Source: Thermothielavioides terrestris NRRL 8126
Taxonomy: Eukaryota; Ascomycota; Sordariomycetes; Sordariales; Chaetomiaceae
NCBI RefSeq assembly: GCF_000226115.1
Contig: NC_016457.1
Location: forward strand, 5,208,001 to 5,272,000
Direction of reading: 5' to 3'
DNA length: 64,000 bases
The translations under genes and the position numbers were made by a program. The notes below the pieces were generated by a model that was not told where the DNA came from, did no database searches, and saw only the letters and a program-made list of their open reading frames with translations. This document shows positions 1 through 11,152 of the stretch, in pieces; the stretch's first letter is position 1, and every line of letters starts with the position of its first letter.

Positions 1-30
1 AGCCACCACCCCACCCATTCCATCCATCCA

Positions 31-2945
31 TCACCACCCTCCCCACCCGTCGTCATCATCATCCGTCTCCTTCGGCTTCAAATCAATCTTCTTCTTTGCC
101 GGCGCCGCTGCCGGTGTCGCCGCCTTGGTCTTCGCCGCCGCCGCCGCCGTCGCAACAGGTTTCTTCGCGCCGACATTGCCGCCACTAGCACCAGTACCAA
201 CTCCAGCGCCAGCACCAGCGCCAGCACTGGCCTTGGCCAACCCCTTGGGCAGCGCCTTCCCTGCCCCGCTCTTGAGCGCGCTCTTCTTCTTCTCCGCCTG
301 CGCGGCCAGCCACCCGGCAAAGTCGGGCTCGGAGCCGTCGTCGAAGGGGGTCGCGCTCACAACACCGCCGCCGCCCACCTTTTTGTTGCTGGCCGCCGAA
401 GAGAGCGGTTTGGAAGGCTTATTATTAGCGCTGCTGCTGCTGCCGCCGGCAAAGAAAGCGCTGGCGTCTTCGCCGTCGCCGGTGTCGGCGGCGGCGTCGT
501 CCGCCGCGGGCTGCGGCTGGGATGGCTCCGCCTCGTCGTCCATGTCGTCCATGTCGCCCCACGCGTCGGCCGCGTCGTCATCCGCTGCGGGTTCGACGTC
601 GTCCTGGAAGAAGGGGTTTTTCGAAGTCAGCGGGGCGGATGGTGGCGAGGATTTGACGGCCTGGCGGTGGAGGGTGGTGGAGGCGGAGGAGGTGGAGGCG
701 GGTTGGGAGACTGCGGCGGGACGTTTCGCGGATGAAGGAGGCGGCGGAGCTGAGCCGTTGACGGGCGTAGTCGATGGCTGGATCTCGCCCGCCGCCGCGG
801 AGAGTTTGTTGGTGAAGGAGGAGATGGCCCAGCCGGCCCAGGAGGCTGCCGCGGACTCGGCGGGCTGTGGCGTGCTCATTCTTGGTCCGCCCGCGGCGGC
901 GGCGGAGCTCTCGCGAGGAAGAGCGGAGTCGGGCATGCTGGCGGCGGCCTTTCTGACCTTGGCGAGGTAGACGTCGACTGTCTTGCTTGCTTGGTCGCGG
1001 ATGAGCTTCTCCTTGTCGATGAGGGAGGGGCAGACAGCTGGCAGGATGCGGACTGCGCAATCCTCATCCGAAAAGTACTCGGATGTTACCGCCAGCGCCA
1101 TCAGGGCGGCGTTGCGGGCGTGGACGAAGGGATCGCGGAGTGAGCGGGTGAAGGCGGCGATCAGGACTTTTGCCCTCGAGGATGACCCCAAGTGCTTGGC
1201 GATTTTGCCAAGACAGATCGTCGTGTTGGTGCGGATGCCCGGCTGCTCGTCGTTGGCGGTTTTGGCCAGGTATTTCAGCAACTCTCCGTTGATGGTCCGA
1301 TCGGAGAGTTTTGGGACGAACGTAAGCACGGACTTGAGCGTCTGTTCTCTTACAACAGGAGCGACGTCCGTGAAACCGGTAACCTACCCTCGGTTAGCAC
1401 CGAACGCTCTGCGCGCAACCGGCTGTGGCGAGCTCCTGGACTTACTATCTGGGGAAATATTTTGTCATTTACGACTTTTTGAGACAACCGGTCAATCATG
1501 AGTGGCAGGTTATCTAACAAGCACACTCTAATCGCCCGGTCCGGGTTGCTAAATAGCCGAATGAGGACTGGAGTGACCTTGACGTCGAAGTCTTCATTCG
1601 ACAACTTGGTCGCGATCTTCATCACCAGTCCAAATGCCTTGGGACCGCCGCCACCGAATTCTACAGACTTGAGCAGTTCAGGTAAGACTTTCATCTTGAA
1701 GAAGTCCTCGGGGAAGTCATCCGTCAGTTGCTCCAGATCGCTGGCTGGGTCAGCAGACATCAACCTAGAGCGCAGGGAAAAATCAAACACGCACTCTAGG
1801 AAGGCTTCTCGTTCCTCCTCTGTTTTTACACCCAGGTTCTCGATGCCGTCGGTGAGTTTGATTAGAGCGGTGTCGAAGAAGGCGCCGTTTCGACGGCCTT
1901 GCTCGAGGAAGTGGGCGACGCTCAGTCTCGCTTTGGGGTTGGCGTTGGTGAGGCGCTTGTAGCTAGCATGCATGCTTGGGGGAATGTTTTTTGTTTGCCC
2001 GGCCTGATCGCCGCCATTGAAAGTGCCGTTAAAGACCTCGAAGATCAAGGCGCCCAATTGGTAAGCGTCGACGGCCGAATGCGGGCTGCGCTTGAGGGCA
2101 TCCCAACCCGACTTGGCGAGTTCAGGGGGCGTGTACCGTCCCGAGTCCGGCACGAGGCTGCCATATGTCTAATGGAGGGTTAGCAGGTAACCGAAGGGAC
2201 TGCTCGAGGCTCCAAACGCACATATATCACGGCCTCGTCCTCTTTGACGTTGCTGAGCACCTCGAAGCCGCCCAGCTTCCACTCGCCACTCTCGGTTGTG
2301 TAGACCGAAGCAACCTTCAGGTTGCCGTGGACTGATGCGGCCTCGTCGTTGATGAACTTGATTGTCCTCTGTCCTCCGCGTCAGTTCGTGTCCGCGGGTC
2401 CCCCATGACCGACCTCTCTGTGTCTTCATCTTGCAAACAGACGCACCGCAATGTTATAGAGCCCCCATTTTGTCGTTTCTGGGCTCAGACTCTTGCGCTT
2501 GACGTGCCAGCGCAGTGGTACTACCCGCTCCGTCGCAATATAGATGTATGTATCTGACTTTTTCAAACACATCAGCCCCGACAGGCTCGTCGACTCGCGG
2601 GTGGGCGTAGTACCTCGGCCGTGTCGAGCACCTTGATGACGCCGGGGTGCCGCAGCGTTCGGAGCTTTTTCAACGCGTTCTTCGCAAGCGGGAGGGCAGA
2701 TCGGTTGGCAGAGATGTCGAACGAGAAGATGCTACAGTTTGAGCCGTCCTCCTGAGGCGCGGGGTCAGCGTGGTGGCTTCGGCTGCGTGTCGGGGTGTGG
2801 AGGGCAAGGACGGAGGACATACCCGCCGCGTGCCGTTGTAGAGCGTCCAGATGGAGGGGTCCAGATCGACCTTGTCGCCAAACGTGTAGGGGAACGGCGG
2901 GCCTTTGGCCATCGCCGAGGCGACAGCCGACTTGAGGAAGTCCAT
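31..2945 (-). CDS. SCY1-like (SCYL1/CEX1 type) pseudokinase with HEAT repeats
   Basis: Six exons, complement(31..1383, 1446..2168, 2222..2368, 2447..2557, 2614..2751, 2823..2945), all phase 0, give 864 residues. The N-terminus (MDFLKSAVASAM) leads into a protein-kinase-like domain (about residues 1-300) containing YIYIATERVVPL and GLYNIA..TIKFINDEAASVHGN, the SCYL family signature; the normal catalytic HRD and DFG motifs are not seen, so it should be a pseudokinase. HEAT-type repeats follow (about 340-570: KLSNEDFDVKVTPVLIRLF, ANDEQPGIRTNTTICLGKI). The last third is Ala/Pro/Ser-rich low complexity, with an acidic tail ending GWGGW. The family works in tRNA export and Golgi-ER traffic (yeast Cex1, human SCYL1). 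Assignment to CEX1 rather than SCY1 is inferred from the HEAT plus acidic-tail layout. Confidence 0.9.
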
Positions 2946-4634
2946 GGCGCGTGTGGTTTATGTGCATGCACGAATCCGCTTTGGCGCGTGTGGACGTCGA
3001 GAACTGGTTGAGGCCTGGAAGACTGTTGAAGCCGTGGGCCGCAGTGGGATCGCTGCGCGCAAGGAGACTGGCTACCTGCAGTTATCGTAAACTGCAACCT
3101 GGACGGAGTACTCCGTACTCCGTATCGTTATCGTTGGCCGTTCTTGGCGCGCTAGCCCTAACGTAATGTTAGTTGAAATGAAATGCACGGACCACAACGG
3201 CTGTCCCACTCGGTTAAACCCTGCATCTCCGTGGTTGTGTGCTGTGTTTGTCCCTTCCCCACGTTGCCTCTTCCTGTCCAGGTTGATGTCGAGTTGCCGC
3301 TGCTGCTGCTCTGTTTCGTCGCACGGCCATCTCAATTTGCCAATGCAAGCTATCAACCCCGGTGCGTTCACTTGACTGATTTGGGATTTTGCCCCCATGG
3401 AATAGTTTCACTGGCACGGCTGCGTCGATGGTTGTCCGCGGCGGCGGAAGAGTGGTTGCAGCACACACTGCCACGGCGCGCCACTTGGGATTGTTGGCGC
3501 ACCCGACTGCATTTTCAGATCCTCAAGTTCCTCAGGTATGCCCATTCTTTTACTCGTTCATGGCGTTTGAAAAACACGGCGGTGTCAGTGATGAGCGAAC
3601 TGGTAAAAGGTCAGACAGCCATCTTGCGCTCTTCAGGTATCGTGGTTTTGTGTGACCGGGCTGCAGCGCCTTGGCGCGTCCGCTTGCCCCGTCTCTGCGC
3701 CCTGCCCGGAGCAACCCGGCAGGACGAAGCAACGGCGGTTGGATATATCAAACTACGTCGGAGACTTCGGTCGACGACGCTGCCACTTCCCGGAGTCTGG
3801 TTTTCATTGATTTCACAAGACTGGACCCAAAGGCTGTGGAAGACAATCCCTACCTACATTCACCTAGGTGGCAAGCAGGGCTGCCTAGGTCTTGTCGGTC
3901 TACCTAGGTCGTTCGCCCGTCACTCAGAACCACGAAACCGCTGCAGCCGCGCTGGATGATGATCAGCAATAAACTGAAAAGACCTGAGACACCGCCTCCT
4001 TTTCGTTTTCTGGGTGGCGCGTTTGAAACCTGTTAAATCTCACAGCAGAAGATCGCGCTAACTTGCCTGTCGTGGACTACAGGGCGTCGCGCAAGGCTGA
4101 GCTGGGCGGGCGCCAGTGCGTTGTAGACGCTGCAAAGAAGACGCAGCGCTCCGCAAGCTACCTTACTCTAATAGATGTGTCCGCTGCAGCTGGCACTACC
4201 ATTCCGCATGCAACCAGCCCCATCCGAGGGGTTCGATGTAGGTTTTTCCTCATTTAGTTCTCTTCCTCTACAGTGTGCACGATCACCATGCTCCATTACA
4301 TACTATCCTCTCATCCAGCCCTCCATGTTACATCCATCCACCTGGGGAGCCGCCACCAACCACGGCTTGCCAAACCATGAGGGGCGCCTTTTTTTTTTTC
4401 TCAGCGACCCCCACTTGCCCACTTGCAGCCTAATTTCCCGCCCGCCAGCCGTACTGTGGTAGTTAATTCCCTTGGCCATGCGCTTACCTGCGTCGCCGCC
4501 TTGCCGCGCGAGGTGCTACAACATTCTATTCTTCACTCTACCCTACCTCCTTCACCTTAACTTAACCAACCTCTGTTTTACCAATGACCGGGACTCAAAT
4601 GAACGCCATGGCTGTGTCTGGGCCTCACTGACAG
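2946..4634. other. Intergenic region
   Basis: No supported gene. It holds a tandem of the GTACTCCGTAC-type motif at 3103-3127 and three CCTAGGT-type motifs at 3864-3909. A CT-rich stretch (4250-4570) precedes the next plus-strand gene and may contain its leader and first exon. Confidence 0.5.
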
Positions 4635-6684
4635 AATTCCCAGCAGCAACTGGTTCTGCAAGCGCTGCCTTGCCGACCAGGGCCCGGTGAAGCGTCGCTA
4701 CTACCATGACAACCCGCTGTTGTCGTCGCGGGCCGTCTCTCCCAGCTCCGCAGTTTCGGGTCTCCAAGACTCACGACTCTTCAGCATGGCTCCATTTGCA
4801 ACCACGTATCCTCCTGTTATTGATCCCGCAAATTTTTTTGCAAGCCACCGCAGCGATTCGGCCGGCTTCATCACTAACTGCTCCGTTTCTGGATGCCCTG
4901 CCAAGATCGACGGTAAACGCCAGGTGCTCTGTGAGCTACACATGCACCAACCCTTCGCCAAAACAGACTCGGTCCAGGACACCCCCAAAACAAATGGCAC
5001 ACACGCGGCACCAGCCTCTAGGGCGACCACCAACTCGCCTCATCCTATCCCGTCTTCGAACGCGAGGAAGCTGCTGCCAGAGGCCGACAAGGACCGGCCC
5101 ATCATGAGGCGTAAAACTGCTGGCAACCTGCCCCAGTTCATCGCCCAGCAACCAACTCCCAAGCACAGCACTCCGTCCTCCCGCGGCAAGTTGAGCACGT
5201 CGCCGCCTTCATCTCAGCCGCTGGCCCTTCGTCCTTCTGTGCACTCGCCGCCTGCCAGTCCTGTTCCTTCGCGGGATGCGGAGCCCGCGAAGAAGCGACT
5301 GAGACTGTCGCCGTCTGCAACGCACTCCCCGCAGACTGGGATAGAGGCGGCAGTGGGGACCCGGCCGTCGACTGCAGATTCTGACCGGGGGGCCAAGCAG
5401 AGCGCGCTCACGGGTCCACAGCTCGGTCGGCGCCCCTCGACTTATTCACCGCATGGGCCAAGTAAAGCCCCGGAGGGGGAGGGCAAACCTAGCTCGAAGC
5501 CAAGTATGAGGCACCCCGTGAGGAAGGTGCCCCTGGAGTTGTCGAATCTGCGGTTCATTGACGAACCAGAAGACCCCGTCCCGGACGTGCTCTTGGAGCA
5601 GCCGGGCTTCTGGGTCAACGGACTCGCCGGGGATGTTGCACGAGAACCTTGTGGCGAAGCAGCATCGACCTTTGATGGGGACGGAACAGACCGCTGGACG
5701 GGAGAAACGCGCAATCCGGTGCAGTCCATGTACGCGGCGCACGCCGAGCTCCCACCCTCACCGCGTCAACGGCAGAGGACATCAGAGCTTCTTAACGGGA
5801 ACAAAGAGAAAGTACCCCCTCATACCAGCAGGAGATCAGGCACTAGGGCTACCCCTGGGCCACTCCAAGCAACCGGCAGCGCCATTGCCAGGGAGCAAAA
5901 ACCACCCGCTCAGACCGAACAATCTCTCCTTCGGCCACCACCGATCTCAAAGGCCCATCTACCTTTACTGCCAAAGCCGAAGGAGGTTGACATCAGCCGC
6001 TTCGACGCCCTCGTCTACTCCCAACCAGGGGCCTCCACGCCGCCGCCAGGCGTAGATCTTGCCCTGGACACCAATCCCCGTCCGGCCCCGCAGCAGGAGC
6101 CAGCGGGTGCTGCCCCAAAGGAACCGCAAGCAGCGTCCCAGCCACCGAAGCCCGAAGCCGACGAGCCCCTCTACCTAGACGTCGACCCGCGCATCCACTG
6201 GCCGCAGCCGCACTCGGCGGCTTGGCACGCCGCCAAACAGAAGGAGATCGCGGCGCGCGGGCGGCGCAAGGACAACTTCGGGTGCGCCGCCCAGTCGCTC
6301 CGGAAGCAGCGGCGGGAGCGCGAGAAGCGTGCCGGCGCCGCGGCCCTGTTCGAGGATGCCCTGCCGGAGAAGGTGCTGGAGAATCCGGCGTGGGTGCGGG
6401 CGCTGCGCCGGTTGAAGGGCCTTGCTCCGCATCCTCCTGCTTCTTCTTCCTCTTCTTCTTTTCTGGGCTTGGCTCAGGAGGAGGGAGGGTTTGTGGCTAA
6501 TGGTACTGCCGGCGGCGGTGGTTACGGTGGTGGTGCTAATGGTGCTCTGCCGAGGAAGGGCAGGAAGCCCGCCGGCGGCGCCGGCGGCAGCGGCGGCGGG
6601 CTTGTGGCTAGGAAGACGGGGCCCGGAATGGTGGTTGTTGCCGGGCTGAGCCGGTCGGTGTTGGCCCACTGGGCCGACGTGTAA
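4635..6684 (+). CDS. Unknown low-complexity protein with Cys/His clusters; 5' end unresolved
   Basis: The frame is open from about 4605 to TAA at 6682-6684. I do not recognise the family. A plausible 3' splice site (CACTGACAG) ends at 4634, so 4635 is a likely exon start and the first exon was not found. The first in-frame ATG at 4786 would give 632 residues. Upstream of it the frame encodes NWFCKRCLADQGPVKRRYYH, which looks like half of a zinc-binding module. A second cluster, C-x4-C-x9-C-x2-H, follows (NCSVSGCPAKIDGKRQVLC). The middle is Pro/Ser-rich and probably disordered. A basic, charged C-terminal block (DPRIHWPQPHSAAWHAAKQ to about WVRALRRLKGL) looks conserved; a Gly-rich tail ends the protein. 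The composition suggests a nuclear or regulatory protein, but no function can be assigned. Confidence 0.6.
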
Positions 6685-8079
6685 TGAAGCCCCCTGGCCG
6701 GCCTACTATATACGACTCATGTTACAGGGACGGGAGTAATTTGGGATTGTGTATGTAGCTGTATACTGCTTTGTCGGGATTTTGGCGCTGTTTGCGGTTT
6801 TCGTCTGTCCGGTAGGCTTGCTACGGCGAATGATGCATCGGGTATTTTAAGGCGGAGGCGGAGGCGGGCATGGGTCCGGAGCTGGGCCCCTGGCGGAGTG
6901 TTGGGGCTTTGTTACACAGGAAGGGGCCCGGCAGGGGGGGTCACAGACATAAAAAGGACGTAACTGTACGGAGTACAGGCATGCATGTGGGATGGATTCT
7001 ACATGTTTTCCCGGCGCATTTATGTGTGTTTGACAGTTGTGGACGTCTTCTTTTTTCCTTTTCTTTAGTTACCTACCTACCTGGGATACAGTCGGCGGAA
7101 TTGCTCCTGAGGTGGTGCCGGGCGTTGTCCATACCATTCGTGGTAAAAGCGTTTGCGTTTCTTTTCCTTGTTTGTCGAGGCCTTGCGTGGTGGTTGTTTT
7201 GGGAATGGGTGTTGTGCTAGGGAGGCGGCGAGAAAAGAGCTGCTCAAAGCATTAGTTACTGTAGCAGGACTAGCAGGGTGGCATGAAGTGAATGCAGTAC
7301 GCGGCATAGGTATGAGGTCCGGTGCTGCCATGGATAGCTGGGGCTGTGAACCAGGTTAGAGAGGAGGAAATGAACAGTGGTAACAAGGATCTTGGTGGAT
7401 AACTCTGGATTCTCGGAAAGGTCTCGGTGTATAACTACGGATTCTTGGAAGAGCACCGACTGACTACATTTTGTACTACCTAGTTAAGGGCGATGTTGGA
7501 CTAATGACTGTAGACACTTGTCATTACCCCTAGCTGAATCAAACGGGTAATTAACCGAGATGGATGGAGTGACATTGGAGTCACAGGGGTGAAACTGAAT
7601 CACTTCATCGCCAACTTAAATTTGTTAAATGAAAAGAACTCCATTTCTGGGCGCCGCATCAAAGTGAGTGATCAGGTAATCAGTCTCGGTGGTTATATAC
7701 CATTCCTCGACGTGACATGGGTGCTGTGTGAGCAGGAAGGTAACTCGCATTTCACGCGCTCTAGAGCAAAAGCATTCACGCTCGGTCTTGCCTGTCATTC
7801 ATCATTGATTGGAGGATTTGGCGGCTGAAGCGCTAGTACGAAGAATCTTAGAAGGGGGGTTGTATAACTCTCTGCTGCTTCATCACAAATTCGTCCTCTC
7901 ACTTATTTGACTCACTCTTATTAAATTCACAAGTCATCACCAGATTGCTTGTTCCGGGGCTGACACACAATATACCACGAAGTCCGGACGAAAGACACGG
8001 GACAGTTAAGGCGAATATTACTAGGCGCCGCCCTGGGAGACAAAGTGATGGCGTCATGTCTCGAGGCCATCCTCGCCAA
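6685..8079. other. Intergenic region between convergent genes
   Basis: Contains the 3' ends of the flanking genes. One TACGGAGTAC motif lies at 6967-6976 and an ACCTACCTACCTGG run near 7070. The open frames here are short and show no recognisable domain. Confidence 0.5.
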
Positions 8080-9138
8080 CTACCAAGTTGATTCAGGCTC
8101 CTCGGCGAAAAGCTCCTTCTCATAAAACTTGTCCACAGCAGCGGGGTTCTTTTCCCACTTGCGCCAGTCGTACAGCCTCGGGTCAGCCCCGTACCGGTCG
8201 GTTTCCTGGCTTTCCCCGGTGACGCACTTGTTCAGCTCGTCAGGGATGACCACTTTGCCCCAGTCCCAACCATTTCCTATTCCCCACTCGACGATGGCCC
8301 CTTGCAACCCACTTGGTTCCTGTTGTCTCAGCCTCTCTATCTGTTCCGGGGCCGAGTTCAGGGGCCACGGGTGAGGGATGGTCCAGGCACGGCCGAAATC
8401 GATGAGCTTCCCGCCCATGTAGTTGAAGACGTTGATATCGCGGACGAGAATGCCGAGCCTGTGGAGATCTTCCAAGTCCCTCCACAGATCCGACAGTTGG
8501 GCGGAGGTAAAGGGGTCCTGAGGGCTCACTAGCTCCTTGACGATCGCCCTGACGGGGAGATGGCGATGCTCCTCCCACCGGCCCCAGAGATTGCGGCCCT
8601 TCAGCTCGGCCTTGGCGTAGTCCGGGTCGTAATCGACGCCGGCGATCAACCTGCTGATCTCGGCTTCCTGTTGTGGAGTGAGAAGGAGGTAGCCATAGGC
8701 CCGGACGGCGAGGTCCTCGCGGTTCTCTTCTTTGAGCCGGCCATAGGCGCGGCACTCGCAGTGGAATGGCTCAAAGTAGTCGGCGTAGAGCTGGGGAGAC
8801 GCGAGCCTGCGCATAGCATTGCCGCTCAAGCTCGATCGCAGGAACTTGTAGCAATGGAACCTGAACTGATTAGAGAGCGCGGGGTCTCTGCGATCAGCAC
8901 TTCTCTGCCGCGAAGCCGTCATGAGGCTGCTCACCATCTTCAGGGCGTACTCCTTTTCCTGGATGTTGACCTTCCAAACACGACCATCCATGTCCTGCTC
9001 GGGGTTACCAAGCTCCTGAATAAACTGAATGGTGGCGGTGGCGGTACGAGTAAAGGGTGCAAGCTTGGGCCCCGGCACCTGAGGAAGAGGCTTTGGCGGG
9101 TTGGGGAGCGACGCTAGATGCGATCCCGTAGAATTCAT
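8080..9138 (-). CDS. FTA2-domain (Sim4 kinetochore subunit-like) kinase-fold protein
   Basis: A single exon of 352 residues. The core matches the fungal family annotated as kinetochore Sim4 complex subunit FTA2: the C-terminal half has a kinase-like catalytic-loop region, LHRLGILVRDINVFNYMGG, followed by KLIDFGRAWTIPHP. VRD stands where kinases have HRD, and DFG is conserved. An N-terminal Pro-rich stretch precedes a segment IQFIQELG..DGRVWKVNIQ..YALKMV that resembles a glycine-loop region and the beta3 lysine. In filamentous fungi this family is multicopy and probably not a true kinetochore subunit in most members. It diverges from the unknown gene at 9786 across a 647-bp shared upstream region. 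Assignment is from sequence recognition only. Confidence 0.65.
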   Translation of the reverse strand: MNSTGSHLASLPNPPKPLPQVPGPKLAPFTRTATATIQFIQELGNPEQDMDGRVWKVNIQEKEYALKMVSSLMTASRQRSADRRDPALSNQFRFHCYKFLRSSLSGNAMRRLASPQLYADYFEPFHCECRAYGRLKEENREDLAVRAYGYLLLTPQQEAEISRLIAGVDYDPDYAKAELKGRNLWGRWEEHRHLPVRAIVKELVSPQDPFTSAQLSDLWRDLEDLHRLGILVRDINVFNYMGGKLIDFGRAWTIPHPWPLNSAPEQIERLRQQEPSGLQGAIVEWGIGNGWDWGKVVIPDELNKCVTGESQETDRYGADPRLYDWRKWEKNPAAVDKFYEKELFAEEPESTW

Positions 9139-9785
9139 GCCGGTGGTCCATGTGGGTAGAGGTGTGTAAAGGAAGCGCGAAGGTAGGTAGCCTCGGTCCT
9201 GTGCGCAGGAGGCGGGAAGCGGGAGTCTGGAGGGGAGCCTGGTAAGCCCGAAGGTTCACTGAACGGACCGTCGGGTTGCTCTCGGGCTGCTGCCGTGAAC
9301 TAATGTCTAAGGTTGGTAACTGTTGGTTGTTTCGATCGAGCGGATTGGGGTGCGTCCAGCCACAAGTCATGCCAGATTTGTGATCAGCCAGCAACGTCAA
9401 CCGCCAGCCAATGAAACGCCTCATACTTCACGCACGCGCTGCGTTGGCTGTGGCCTGCGTCTGCATGGCACAAAGCCCTCTCGGTTGCGTGAAGGTCTCG
9501 GTCTATTCTCAGCCTTCTCGCCTGCCTAGGTCATTTGGACCTTCCCTGTCCACCGAGGGGTGGGTGGAGAAGAGGGGCCTTCCCAAAGAAAGGACGCTCG
9601 TTTTGGGAAGGCGCACCACAGGGTCTGAGGAGCACTCAGCACCTGGATACAATAGAGCCAAAAGGATAGAAGCTGAGGGCTTGTCAGATCACAGCTCAAG
9701 TACTCCGTAGAGAGACTTCTTTCGCTCACTGCCTCGCTCGCCTTGTGCCTGTCGACAACACGCATCCAACCCCCGCCTGACAGCA
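9139..9785. promoter_or_regulatory. Shared divergent upstream region
   Basis: 647 bp between two divergently transcribed genes, so it must contain both promoters. A GTACTCCGTA-type motif lies at 9700-9709, about 80 bp before the plus-strand ATG. No TATA box can be defended. Confidence 0.4.
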
Positions 9786-10451
9786 ATGTCCACAAGAACT
9801 CCCTCTCCGCCTCAGAGCGACCCTGCTCTTATGACCCTCCTGGACGTGCCAAAGCCACTTGTCTACACCGTTGGGGATTGCAAGCTCACCCAAAAGTGGA
9901 AATCGGAATGGCTCGCCATGGGCTCCCAGGAAGCCAGAGCTGTGGTTATGGATCCCATTGCCACGTCTAGCCCCCCCGGCCCTGTCAAGGATGTCACCCG
10001 CGAGCGGTGTGTTCCCCTGAGGAAAGTCGCGACGTACTGCCGGTATGGCCAGGTGCGGTACGCCTTCATCTTGACTCAGACCGAGCTGGTGGCGCTGCGG
10101 ATCAGGCGCTTGCCCCTGCCGGGCCGCGGCTACAAACATCGAGCAGCAGTCGAGTACGCCTCGGTTCCCTGGGAGGCCAGGAGGGGTCTCACGGTCAATC
10201 TGGCAATCTGGGCCCTCGGTTGCATGGGCATGAAGGACGAGCACCGCGAAATGGAAACGTCTGACAGCTTGAACCAGCCTATCGACAAAATGGCAAGGCT
10301 CACCTGGTGGAAGTTTGACCCGAAGGCCAAGATGTACCAGAATGTCATCTCGAAGCGGCAGATCCCGCTGTCCGGATGGAAAACGGAGTACGAGAAGTTC
10401 GTCCAGCTCACCGAGCAGGACGGAAACAGTTTCACGGCTGCGTTTTGGTGA
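9786..10451 (+). CDS. Unknown protein, 221 residues
   Basis: A single exon from ATG at 9786 to TGA at 10449-10451. I recognise no domain. The protein is soluble with no signal peptide or membrane segment. It has a Trp-rich middle (VPWEARRGLTVNLAIWALG, KMARLTWWKF) and a basic C-terminal third. The run KVATYCRYGQVRYAFILTQT followed by ELVALRI resembles the beta-strand core of small restriction-fold or kinase-associated fungal families, but this is too weak to name. It is divergent from, and probably co-inherited with, the FTA2-domain gene; both look like accessory genes set among housekeeping genes. Confidence 0.65.
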   Translation: MSTRTPSPPQSDPALMTLLDVPKPLVYTVGDCKLTQKWKSEWLAMGSQEARAVVMDPIATSSPPGPVKDVTRERCVPLRKVATYCRYGQVRYAFILTQTELVALRIRRLPLPGRGYKHRAAVEYASVPWEARRGLTVNLAIWALGCMGMKDEHREMETSDSLNQPIDKMARLTWWKFDPKAKMYQNVISKRQIPLSGWKTEYEKFVQLTEQDGNSFTAAFW

Positions 10452-11152
10452 GCGCGGCGACAGTCGCAGCTTGTGCTCAACCACCGCCACTGTTGTCGAC
10501 AAGAGGGTGGACTAAAGGTGGAACAAGATGATCTAGGTTTTCAAGCTCTACTTGATCTTGTCTTTCTTCTTCGTCCTTTTTTTTCTCCCCCCCCCCCCCC
10601 CCCCAAAACCAGAAAAAAAGGAAAAGGAAAAGAAAGAAAAAAAGGGAAAAAAATGGAAAAGGAAAAGGAAAGGAAAGAAAAAAAAAGGAAAAAAAAAGTT
10701 GGGGTGGGGGGGGGGGGAAGACGAGGAGGACAAAAGTACACTAGCATCCTCACCGACCGACTGTGGAGGGCTGTGCAGGTCGTAGATGAGTGTTATCAAG
10801 GTGGAGCTTGTATAAGCTAGGCCGCGGCTAGGGCGTTGCGAAAAACATCGGGGCGGTTGGCAGAAGAAGTTGGCTTGGTTAGACTGCAAGCTATTGGCAG
10901 ACAGCTAGGGTACTAAGAGATTTGAAAAATCCACTACTGCTTAACGCTGGGCTGCTGGTCATTAGAGTGAAAAATCCATGAACAAAGCCAAATAGAAGGC
11001 TCATTACTTCACAATCCCGCTTCCGTACATCCCACTTTCGTAGCAGCACCGGGTATACCACATGGCCTGCCAATTCCATCGTCTAGGTAGGTCTATTCCA
11101 ACTCCCATCCATCCCACCCCGTCCTCCGTCCTCCACTAGATCAGTAGATCAA
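10452..11152. other. Intergenic region with homopolymer and polypurine tract
   Basis: Lies between convergent genes. It is dominated by the C18 plus polypurine tract listed separately; the rest is 3' untranslated sequence with no gene seen. Confidence 0.6.
10587..10735. repeat. C18 tract followed by ~115-bp A/G-only-like polypurine tract
   Basis: Eighteen consecutive C (10587-10604) switch directly to a stretch made almost entirely of A and G (10605-10735). The stretch includes a G12 run at 10706-10717 and (A)n(G)2-type repeats. It lies 136 bp past the stop codon of the unknown gene. Confidence 0.9.

Noticed and set aside
3183..3959. 258-codon plus-strand frame
   Set aside because: No domain, erratic composition, repetitive CCTAGGT motifs inside; treated as non-coding.
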